This document shows, piece by piece, positions 7,053 to 13,663 of a stretch of 13,663 nucleotides of DNA. The stretch lies in the NCBI GenBank assembly GCA_014379395.1, contig JACMLV010000296.1, positions 1 through 13,663 on the forward strand. Direction: 5' to 3'. Each line of letters opens with the position of its first letter. Position 1 is the first letter of the stretch. The notes below the pieces were generated by a model. That model had not been told where the DNA came from, ran no database searches, and saw only the letters and a list, made by a program, of their open reading frames with translations. The DNA comes from Burkholderiaceae bacterium. GTDB lineage: Bacteria > Pseudomonadota > Gammaproteobacteria > Burkholderiales > Burkholderiaceae_D. The position numbers and the translations under genes were made by a program.

Positions 7053-10000
7053 CTAAGACGGCAATCGAATCTCGCGAAACGCCGCACCAAGCTGAAGTGC
7101 CGCACTTCGCCGGTCGCCCATGTCGACAAGCATGTCGAGAATTCGTAGGAACTTCTGAGCCAGGGCCAGCGTCATTGGCGCGTCGCGATGTGCGAAGTGC
7201 TGTACCAGCTCCGCGATGCGTGCCGGAATGAATGTTCCATGCCAACTCCTTAGGTTTTCGGGGCCGTCGCTGATAGTCACGAGCACTTGGTCCGCGAAGG
7301 CTTCGGCCGGATAGTTGTTCCTAGCTCGCTCACAAAGCGTCAAGAACGGGTCCATAACTGAAGCCGCCCATCCACCAGCGCGAACGAAACGATCAATCAG
7401 GGGCAAGATGCGGCCGATTTCGGACCAGTCATCATTCACGTAACGAGCGGCCAAGTCGGCGCGCTCGACTGAGACAAACATCAACGTACGAACAAGCTCG
7501 GGCTGATGGGAGCCAGAGAATTCTCCGCTCCGGTAGGAGTCACGCTTGAAGGCAGAGGCCTGCAGAAGTCGCCCAAGACAGAGGTCCAGCGTGGCAACCG
7601 CATCGGCAGGAACGACCGGTGCGTCATAAAAGTAAGCGCAGACGTAGGTGCTCGCGAACGGGGAGAGAAGGGCCCAGCAATTGTCGCCCTCAAGCGCCAT
7701 AATCGGGTCGAGGAAGCGTGCCTGAAAGTCGATAAGCGGGATAAGTCCGGCCACCCAACCGAGCCTCGACCCTAGGGAATGGGTCCATTCAAAGATGCGG
7801 GTCGCCGAATGATCGCGACGTCCGGGTTTCACCCAAGGCGGCTCATTCTTCTGGTTGGTCCAGTCCAGAACTCCGGCGAGGAAGTCGAGGAGCGCACTTC
7901 TCGCACTGCTGCTCAGGACCGCATCGAAGGGGATGCGCTGGAGGATTTCAGCGGCATACTTTGAGTGCCAGAAGACATCTGGTTCATCCCACACATCAGC
8001 CGCGTCGGCCGCATCATCTGCGTCATACTCCTCATAGCTTTGAAGCACACGCCGCCCCTTCCTTGGTTCAATTTTCACCCAGGCTGGAGGCGGTAACGGA
8101 AGGGAGGCCCATCCGCTACCGTTCTCATAGAAAGTAAGTGCCGCGTCTACCGCCGCTTGTGCTTCACTTGCTGAGTGAGTCGCTTCTCCGTATTGACGGA
8201 CTTGGTCGCGCGGCCGAGGTTGTACATGGCAGAGCGAAAATGCCAAAACGAGCCCAGCCCAAGTTAGCTTGTAGTTCTTGGGCCAAAGCTTGCAGACTTC
8301 TTCGATCGCTGCAATGGATACAATTTCAAGTGGGTGCGCAATCAGCCCGAGGAGATTGCGAATTGCATCGCGTGCTGCTGTGCCTTCGCGGAGGTCGGCT
8401 GCGAGGCCACGCGCCACGTAGATCGCTTGGTGCCACGGGATAACGGAACTGGGTGACCACATCAGATCGGGCTTTTCTGGAAGACAGATTGCGCGCCTTA
8501 AGACGTCGCGAGCCCACTCAAGATCTTCTTCAGTGCTCCCTTCTCGAAAGTTGAGCGCGATGGCTGCGGTAGCGGCGACCGCGCCTCGGCGCATACCCCA
8601 AAGCTCCACTTCGTTCTCGTCGCTTGAGTGCTTGAACAAGTCGCTGGAGTCCGCTTCCTTGGCCAATGCGATGGCATCCTCGACCGTGTAAGTGTCTCTC
8701 AGCGCCTTCTCTTCGAAGGACTTGGTCGCCCATGTCCAAAGGCCCATTTGCCTAAGCTGCTTTGATGCCTCTTCTACCCTAGCGACGTTTTCAGGCTTAG
8801 CAGCAGAAGGACTGACGTGAACAATCGCAATCTGGTCTGAATCCTCTTTGGTGCGGTAGGCCTGATAGTTTTTCGGGTCTGCCAACTCGGCATATTCAAG
8901 GGCTTGAGCTGTGAGGTTCCCCCGCGTATCCGGAATGTCGCGGTGCTCTTCGTACTGGTAGGGCAGATCGTTCTTGAAATTGAGGATCGCTCCGCGGGCT
9001 CGGTCGCTGATGGGCTTCTCTGCAAAGACAAACTTAGGCACCATCCAACTAAGCTGCGTCTTACGGGCCGGTCGAGCATTAGCTGCCTGAACAGCCTCAA
9101 TATGAGGCTTGTCGGTACGATGCGTGAAGCCGATTAGGCTCGCGGTAGGCGAAAGATCTTGCCCCATTCGTTGGTAGTCTGCGGCCAACAGGCGTTGTGA
9201 TGTGATGAGTGGCAACGTTGCTTCAGACACCCTCTCGGAGTGGAGCACGAGCATCGCTACAGTACCCAAGATAGCGATGCATTCGTTCTCCGCGATGATT
9301 TGCTGGATCAGTGCGTCAACAGGCCGACCGCTGGCAAGTTCGGCGAAGCACCACTCCTCGAGTGCCATAAACCCGCAATCGATGGCTTTGGGCGCCCACG
9401 TCGACCGAAACCAAAGATATTCACGGTCGGTGCCCCAGAACCTTTGGGTGCCCCAGGGAAATGTCAGTTCGAGTGGTATAGGGGTACCGCTACGCTCGCG
9501 TGAATGACGATGCAACTGTCGCCACGCGGTTATCGCGTGATTGCAGAGCTCCCGAAGCAGCCTCAGTGCCTCGTCGGGCGATGATTGAAAGAGCGAGTGA
9601 AAGGGCTCTCGAAGCGGCGAAGGAGGCCAGAAGCATTTGTAGTCGTCGTGGATCGAAAGCTTTTCCCAGTCGTGATAACTGAAATCGCCTATGGATCGCA
9701 GAGAAAACCCGCTTGAAAGCGCCATTTGCTCTCGACGAGTACGCTCCGCTTCCGGCTTGGACAGAACAGCTTTGCGCCACTCTGCTGCGCGCTGGAGTTC
9801 CTGCCTTTCTCGGACGACTTGGTCGTCTGGCAGCTCCTCTCGCAGAAATGTTAGTGAAAGCTCGACGAGAGATTGAGGTAACGTTTGGGCAAGGATGGGT
9901 GAGAAGCCGACGATGTCATGAAACGCATCGTCACGAATACGCTCTGAGTCGGTGACCCGCTGTAAATAGTCTGCCGCAAAGGTCGGCTCGGCTCTCGAAG

Positions 10001-12194
10001 ATCTTAAGAGGAGCCGGCCCAGGGACTTTCGGAAAGCATCCAGCTCGGGCACCTTATCCCAGTACGCAGAGTTCTCGTCAGGCCCATCGGCTGTACTTAT
10101 CGAGTCGATGGAAGCGAGCCATGTAGCACATTGTTCGAGAAGAGCACGAGACGTCGGGTTGCGAAGGTCGGCTAGGGCGTTCTGCCAGACTTCAAATATG
10201 GCAATGATCTCCAGATAGAGTCGCTGCGGAATGTATGAGATGCGACGGAGGATAAAATGGATGAGGCGACGCCACGCAGCGAAGTCGGAAGGCCAACCGA
10301 GAAGATCTGCGAACCGTTGTCGTTGCTCCTGTGGGAGCGCTCCAGCGAGGATGTTCGGGTTTGGGGAGGTCTTCTCAGCTTGAAACCAGACGAGCACCTT
10401 CCTGAAAAGACGGAAGTCGTCGGCGAAGACGGCTGTTGCAAATTGGTCCTCATCAAGTTCGAATGTTGCAGTTCCAAGGGGACCGACCAGCCACGCTCGC
10501 AACCATTGCGATCTGGAGTCCAAACCCTCGGGTTGGGCGAGATACGCCGGCCAGTCTTTTCCCTTCACGTACTCCCATTGGGAGACGAGTTCGACAACCC
10601 GTGCAATCGCTGGTGGCTCGCCGCAGGCCTTGATCTCTCCCATCCATTGGGCCCCGCGATCGGCCAAGACATGGAAGAAGGCCCATTCGAAGAAGATATC
10701 GTGAGCGAAACGGATAGAGATACTTTCGCGAGCGTCTTGAAGTATGCCGTCGGATCTTAGGTCGGCGATGTGTGCGACCGCGGCCAGTTGGCTAAGGCTA
10801 ATCGGCTGGCTAAGCTGACGAGCACGAACTCGTGCCAAGTCGAGCAGCGTGCGCTGGCGTTCTATCGCGCTTTGGCCGGTCTCGTTGTAGCCGCCTCGAC
10901 GCCACCAATTTTCGATCAGATCGACTTCAGATTGGGGGGCGAACGTCGGAGCGCTGGGGTTGGCGACGTAGCTCTGGTTCAGCACCTTCGCAAAAAAGGG
11001 GCGTCGGACGATCTCTTGTACTTGGGCTGATCCGAACAGAAGTGATCTCAGGTGCGGCTTGGCTTTTGCCAGCGTCTCTGCCTCTTCGTCGCTCAACTGA
11101 TCGACGCCAAGCGTCTCGACCTTCAGGACATCAAGGAAGTCGCCCAACCAATTGCGAAGCACTTCAATGCTGGTGTCGCGAAGCGAGACGACCACGCGCC
11201 AGTTATTGAGCAGAGGCGACTCCACGATGGTGCGAATAACGTCCAGGATGACGGGCTGGTGTTCTTTCTCGATCCGATCGATCGCATCGATGAAGAGTAT
11301 CGGAGTGCCGACGGATCCGACTTCCACTAAAAGTTGCTCCAAAGGAGCGCCTGAGAGCCCCTGCGAGGCCGCGTAGCTGATCCAGCTGGTGCCTTCTAGC
11401 TGTTCGGCTTTGAGAAAGAGAACCGGGCCGCGTTCTAGCGCCCGCTGTGCCGCTCGCCTCACCACTACCGATTTGCCACTTCCCGGCAGTCCACGGACCT
11501 GAACCAGACGGGCCATGGTGAGCTTGGTGTCCAGATTCTCAAGGAGCGAACTTCGGTCTAGTCGTGTCCCGCCAACGTCATCCGGAATGAGGTTTGCGTA
11601 GCTCTTTGCGAGCTCCGTCAACTTGTCGAGGTCACCCTGCCCAATCGCGTTCAACTTTTCATCCATAGCCACCAGTAGCTTACGGTGGTCTGTCGCGGTA
11701 GCCTGAACTATCGCCGCAGTGCCCGGATCACGGACCGCACCCATGATACTGGCCTTCAGCACGGCTGTAGCAAGCGAGATTATCGATTCGGCATACTGTC
11801 GATTTTCGCCTGCGTTCTCCATGTAGCTTGCGACTAGTGCCTCATGGTCTTCCCAATTAACTTTCGCTCCAGTCAGATTGTCTTTCGCAACTGATTTGAG
11901 AAGACGCCTAACATTGGCCTGAGAAAGCCATTCCTGAACGTGCGGTTTCTTGAACCAGTCCGGTCGAATGGCGGTCGCTCCCACCTCGACCAGCGCATCC
12001 TTCCACCACGGTTGAACAACATCGACAACACCCAATCTGTTCAGCGCTTCGTCGAGTATCTCCTCGGCGATGTCGATTGGAACTGACTCCGGCACTTTTC
12101 CCGCAGATCGTTCAGCATAAAGTTGCTTGCCTTTAGGCAGCAATGCGCCAGCAATAGTGGATAAAACCCGAAAAAAAGTTGCTGAAAAACTCAT
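7053..12194 (-). CDS. Giant STAND/NACHT-like P-loop NTPase, 1713 residues, candidate defence protein
   Basis: One unbroken frame encodes an NTPase core flanked by unassigned regions. Residues 1-200 are helical-looking, with a short hydrophobic stretch at 6-19. Walker A is GLPGSGKS (235-242, K241), Walker B ILFIDAID (299-306, D303 and D306), followed by a sensor-like VVVSLRD (334-340, R339) and by RFAHDIFFEWAFF (495-507), which matches the F-x-H...E-[YW] pattern at the end of NACHT/STAND modules. About 1200 C-terminal residues look like alpha-helical repeats, with an acidic Asp/Ala-rich insert near 1390-1405. STAND proteins of this size act as ligand-sensing switches; bacterial ones (Avs, NLR-like) often trigger antiphage responses. 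I see no clear nuclease, protease, TIR or SIR2 motif. Base composition is much less GC-rich than the neighbours, suggesting transfer. The ATG has only a weak ribosome site and overlaps the upstream ORF stop. The NTPase call is firm; the defence role is inference. Confidence 0.85.
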   Translation of the reverse strand: MSFSATFFRVLSTIAGALLPKGKQLYAERSAGKVPESVPIDIAEEILDEALNRLGVVDVVQPWWKDALVEVGATAIRPDWFKKPHVQEWLSQANVRRLLKSVAKDNLTGAKVNWEDHEALVASYMENAGENRQYAESIISLATAVLKASIMGAVRDPGTAAIVQATATDHRKLLVAMDEKLNAIGQGDLDKLTELAKSYANLIPDDVGGTRLDRSSLLENLDTKLTMARLVQVRGLPGSGKSVVVRRAAQRALERGPVLFLKAEQLEGTSWISYAASQGLSGAPLEQLLVEVGSVGTPILFIDAIDRIEKEHQPVILDVIRTIVESPLLNNWRVVVSLRDTSIEVLRNWLGDFLDVLKVETLGVDQLSDEEAETLAKAKPHLRSLLFGSAQVQEIVRRPFFAKVLNQSYVANPSAPTFAPQSEVDLIENWWRRGGYNETGQSAIERQRTLLDLARVRARQLSQPISLSQLAAVAHIADLRSDGILQDARESISIRFAHDIFFEWAFFHVLADRGAQWMGEIKACGEPPAIARVVELVSQWEYVKGKDWPAYLAQPEGLDSRSQWLRAWLVGPLGTATFELDEDQFATAVFADDFRLFRKVLVWFQAEKTSPNPNILAGALPQEQRQRFADLLGWPSDFAAWRRLIHFILRRISYIPQRLYLEIIAIFEVWQNALADLRNPTSRALLEQCATWLASIDSISTADGPDENSAYWDKVPELDAFRKSLGRLLLRSSRAEPTFAADYLQRVTDSERIRDDAFHDIVGFSPILAQTLPQSLVELSLTFLREELPDDQVVRERQELQRAAEWRKAVLSKPEAERTRREQMALSSGFSLRSIGDFSYHDWEKLSIHDDYKCFWPPSPLREPFHSLFQSSPDEALRLLRELCNHAITAWRQLHRHSRERSGTPIPLELTFPWGTQRFWGTDREYLWFRSTWAPKAIDCGFMALEEWCFAELASGRPVDALIQQIIAENECIAILGTVAMLVLHSERVSEATLPLITSQRLLAADYQRMGQDLSPTASLIGFTHRTDKPHIEAVQAANARPARKTQLSWMVPKFVFAEKPISDRARGAILNFKNDLPYQYEEHRDIPDTRGNLTAQALEYAELADPKNYQAYRTKEDSDQIAIVHVSPSAAKPENVARVEEASKQLRQMGLWTWATKSFEEKALRDTYTVEDAIALAKEADSSDLFKHSSDENEVELWGMRRGAVAATAAIALNFREGSTEEDLEWARDVLRRAICLPEKPDLMWSPSSVIPWHQAIYVARGLAADLREGTAARDAIRNLLGLIAHPLEIVSIAAIEEVCKLWPKNYKLTWAGLVLAFSLCHVQPRPRDQVRQYGEATHSASEAQAAVDAALTFYENGSGWASLPLPPPAWVKIEPRKGRRVLQSYEEYDADDAADAADVWDEPDVFWHSKYAAEILQRIPFDAVLSSSARSALLDFLAGVLDWTNQKNEPPWVKPGRRDHSATRIFEWTHSLGSRLGWVAGLIPLIDFQARFLDPIMALEGDNCWALLSPFASTYVCAYFYDAPVVPADAVATLDLCLGRLLQASAFKRDSYRSGEFSGSHQPELVRTLMFVSVERADLAARYVNDDWSEIGRILPLIDRFVRAGGWAASVMDPFLTLCERARNNYPAEAFADQVLVTISDGPENLRSWHGTFIPARIAELVQHFAHRDAPMTLALAQKFLRILDMLVDMGDRRSAALQLGAAFREIRLPS

Positions 12195-12385
12195 GCGTTG
12201 ACCGTAATTTGGCTGGCGCTGGCGAAGCGCTCATACGTCTCGCCGCCGGAAAATTTCAGAATGCCGGATGTGGTCGCGTTGTCCACGTATTGGGACGCGT
12301 GCGCGACGATTTGCGCGTCGGTCGGGTTCATTCCCGCGAGGCGGGCAACGACATAGGTCACGCCATAATGAAAATCGATATTCAT
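12191..12385 (-). pseudogene. Truncated 5' end of a DUF6765-like gene, translationally coupled to the NTPase
   Basis: From the ATG at 12383-12385, preceded by GGAAT, 64 codons read MNIDFHYGVTYVVARLAGMN, then DAQIVAHASQYVDNATTSG and FSGGETYERFASA, before ending in SQITVNA. From memory the first 57 or so residues match the N-terminus of DUF6765 proteins, which are several hundred residues long, begin MNIDFHYG and continue well past this point. The last few codons appear unrelated, so the gene seems broken near 12205-12215. The stop TGA overlaps the NTPase ATG as ATGA (12191-12194), a configuration that supports re-initiation of ribosomes on the NTPase. I found no downstream half of the gene on the other side of the NTPase. 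An earlier in-frame ATG at 12443-12445 exists but lacks family similarity. Alternatively, it is a genuine small leader ORF. Confidence 0.6.
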
Positions 12386-12554
12386 GCGCAGTATTCCATG
12401 CAACGAGCGGGCGATAAGCCAATGCACGGCCAGCAGCGGGAGCATTTAACTACGCGACAGATATATCGTAACAGGGAATAAGGAAATATTGCGTTTTTCG
12501 TATGCGGGGGAGGGCGATTTGAAAATAATCAGGCGCCTCGAATCGGCGCAGTGT

Positions 12555-12598
12555 GAAGCGACCGGCTACGCCGCAAACGAGTAGCCGGGGCGCGCTTC
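12555..12598. repeat. Long interrupted hairpin, REP-like element
   Basis: The inner stem CCGGCTAC (12562-12569) / GTAGCCGG (12581-12588) is perfect with an 11-base loop. An outer stem GAAGCG (12555-12560) / CGCTTC (12593-12598) extends it across a small internal loop (1 versus 4 bases). Size and intergenic position fit a REP-like dispersed palindrome or a transcription barrier between divergent units. Confidence 0.5.
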
Positions 12599-12645
12599 GG
12601 CCGTCCGCAGCGACCCAGATGTTTCTTCCAAGCTACAAGGCGTTA

Positions 12646-12651
12646 TATTAT
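12646..12651 (+). promoter_or_regulatory. Candidate -10 box for the FIST gene
   Basis: TATTAT at 12646-12651, within GTTATATTATG, is the best -10-like sequence upstream of the FIST start, 44 bases before the ATG. The -35 region at optimal spacing (TTCTTC, 12623-12628) is a poor match to TTGACA, so the assignment is tentative. Confidence 0.35.
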
Positions 12652-12695
12652 GATGGCAACAGTCGGCGCACAGACCGACCTGACAAGGGGCCATC

Positions 12696-13663
12696 ATGCA
12701 GGTATCGCAGGGCGTTTTCAGCAGCGCCAATCCACCGCACTTCAACCACCTTCCGCAATCCCGGGAAAACCAACTGGTGCTGCTGTTCGGCAGCGTCGCG
12801 ATGCTGGACGAGCGCGCCAATTTCGACGCCGTGCGCGCCGCCTACCCGGGCGCCTTGATCGTCGGCTGCTCCACCGCCGGCGAAATCCACGACACCACGG
12901 TCGAGGACGACACGCTGGTCGTCACCGCGGTCACCTTCGACCACACGCGGGTGCGTCTGTCCAAGGTCGATATCGACGACGCCGGGCACAGTTTTTCCGC
13001 CGGCCAGGCGCTGGTGGCGGGCCTGCCGGCCGACGATCTGGCGCATGTGCTGATTTTTTCCGACGGCTTGAAGGTGAACGGCACCGAACTGGTGCGCGGC
13101 CTCAAGGACCGCCTGCCGCCGCATGTCGAGGTGACCGGCGGCCTGTCCGCCGACGGCACCAATTTCCAGCGCACGCTGGTGTGCGCCGACGCCGCGCCGG
13201 CCGAGGGCCAGATCGCGGCGGTCGGCCTGTACGGCGCGCGCATCCGGGTCGCCTACGGTTCGCTGGGCGGCTGGGATGCGTTCGGCCCCGAGCGGCAGGT
13301 CACGCGCTCGAGCGGCAACGTGCTGTTCGACCTCGACGGCAAGCCGGCGCTGGAGTTGTACAAGTCCTATCTGGGCGAGCACGCGGCCGGCTTGCCGGCG
13401 ACCGGGCTGCTGTTTCCGCTGTCGCTGCGCCACACCGGCGAACACGGCGAAACGGTCGGCGCCAGCGGCGGCGTGGTGCGCACCATCCTCGGCGTCAACG
13501 AGGCCGAACAGAGCATGACCTTCGCCGGCGACATGCCGGAGGGCTCCTACGCGCGCCTGATGCGGGCCAACTTCGAGCGCCTGATCGACGGTGCCAGCGG
13601 CGCGGCGCGGATCTGCGGCGAGGGCGCGCCGGAAGGCGCGGCCGTTGGCGGGGCCGTTGGCGG
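12696..13663 (+). CDS. FIST-domain sensory protein (FIST N and FIST C), cut by right edge
   Basis: The ATG at 12696 follows AAGGGG at 12685-12690 and opens a frame of 322 codons that has no stop before the edge. It shows the family hallmarks: a conserved beta-strand LVLLFGS (27-33), GCSTAGEI (57-64), LIFSDGLKVNGTEL (119-132), TGGLSADG (147-154), GGWDAFGP (191-198), then the FIST C segment LELYKSYLG (219-227), LFPLSLR (239-245) and MPEGSYARLMRAN (280-292). FIST proteins are cytoplasmic small-ligand sensors (amino acids proposed) that usually act beside or fused to histidine kinases, diguanylate cyclases or chemoreceptors, so such a partner may lie to the right. Full-length members are about 370-420 residues, so most of the gene is here. 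The last visible codons (AAVGGAVGG) come from a 12-base tandem repeat and are unusual for the family. Confidence 0.92.
   Translation, partial: MQVSQGVFSSANPPHFNHLPQSRENQLVLLFGSVAMLDERANFDAVRAAYPGALIVGCSTAGEIHDTTVEDDTLVVTAVTFDHTRVRLSKVDIDDAGHSFSAGQALVAGLPADDLAHVLIFSDGLKVNGTELVRGLKDRLPPHVEVTGGLSADGTNFQRTLVCADAAPAEGQIAAVGLYGARIRVAYGSLGGWDAFGPERQVTRSSGNVLFDLDGKPALELYKSYLGEHAAGLPATGLLFPLSLRHTGEHGETVGASGGVVRTILGVNEAEQSMTFAGDMPEGSYARLMRANFERLIDGASGAARICGEGAPEGAAVGGAVG
13641..13663 (+). repeat. 12-base tandem repeat at the end of the visible FIST gene
   Basis: The unit gccgttggcggg at 13641-13652 is followed by a copy identical over the 11 bases visible (13653-13663). It keeps frame and encodes Ala-Val-Gly-Gly twice, so it could vary in copy number without breaking the gene. 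More copies may lie past the edge. Confidence 0.7.

Larger units (their letters stand above)
12386..12695. other. Intergenic region between the truncated ORF and the FIST gene
   Basis: This 310-base divergent gap is AT-rich at about 12444-12535 (runs such as GATATATC, GGAAATATT and GAAAATAATC) and should contain the promoter that drives the truncated ORF and NTPase leftwards; I cannot pick convincing -35/-10 boxes on that strand. It also holds the long hairpin at 12555-12598 and a candidate rightward promoter near 12646. No small gene is supported. Confidence 0.5.

Noticed and set aside
10257..10760. Plus-strand 167-codon frame inside the NTPase gene
   Set aside because: It has no motif and lies entirely within the uninterrupted NTPase frame on the other strand.
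12386..12445. Upstream ATG that would lengthen the truncated ORF by 20 residues
   Set aside because: The family-like sequence begins at MNIDFHYG (12385), which also has a GGAAT ribosome site.
1..13663. CRISPR arrays, tRNA or rRNA genes, integrase or transposase genes
   Set aside because: None seen by eye; there are no regularly spaced repeats, cloverleaf-like segments or recombinase motifs.

Overview
The window looks like chromosome from a Gram-negative betaproteobacterium, most likely Burkholderiales (Oxalobacteraceae such as Massilia, Duganella or Janthinobacterium). This rests on a trimeric-type porin ending in Phe, a Bug/TctC-type periplasmic binding protein, a divergent TctD-like regulator and very GC-rich coding sequence. 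The assignment is by gene types and composition, not by a database match.

Left part (1-6872): an OmpR-family response regulator gene runs off the left edge on the minus strand. Opposite it, across a 213-base intergenic region with two inverted repeats, is a plus-strand transport cluster: outer-membrane porin, TctC-like periplasmic binding protein, then a complete ABC importer (periplasmic binding protein, one 600-residue double permease, ATPase with TOBE-like tail). Together these form a path from outer membrane through periplasm to inner membrane, probably controlled by the divergent two-component regulator. The substrate cannot be read from sequence; organic acids, phosphorylated organic compounds and ferric iron are all possible. 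Hairpins sit after the binding-protein gene (3811-3837) and between permease and ATPase (5750-5771).

Middle part (7053-12194): one 5.1-kb minus-strand gene encodes a 1713-residue protein with a P-loop/STAND-type NTPase core (Walker A near residue 235, Walker B near 300, and an Arg-Phe-Ala-His motif near 495), an unassigned 200-residue N-terminal region and about 1200 residues of mostly helical C-terminal sequence. Its base composition is clearly lower in GC than the flanks. Size and layout resemble the large NTPase sensors of antiviral defence (Avs/NLR-like), but I do not recognise the exact family. Its ATG overlaps, as ATGA, the stop of a 64-codon ORF that looks like the broken 5' end of a housekeeping-type gene (DUF6765-like). 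This suggests that the NTPase gene was inserted into that gene and is now translated from its transcript.

Right part (12386-13663): a 310-base intergenic stretch with a long interrupted hairpin and a possible promoter leads to a plus-strand FIST-domain sensory protein gene cut by the right edge. No tRNA, rRNA, CRISPR array, integrase or transposase was found.
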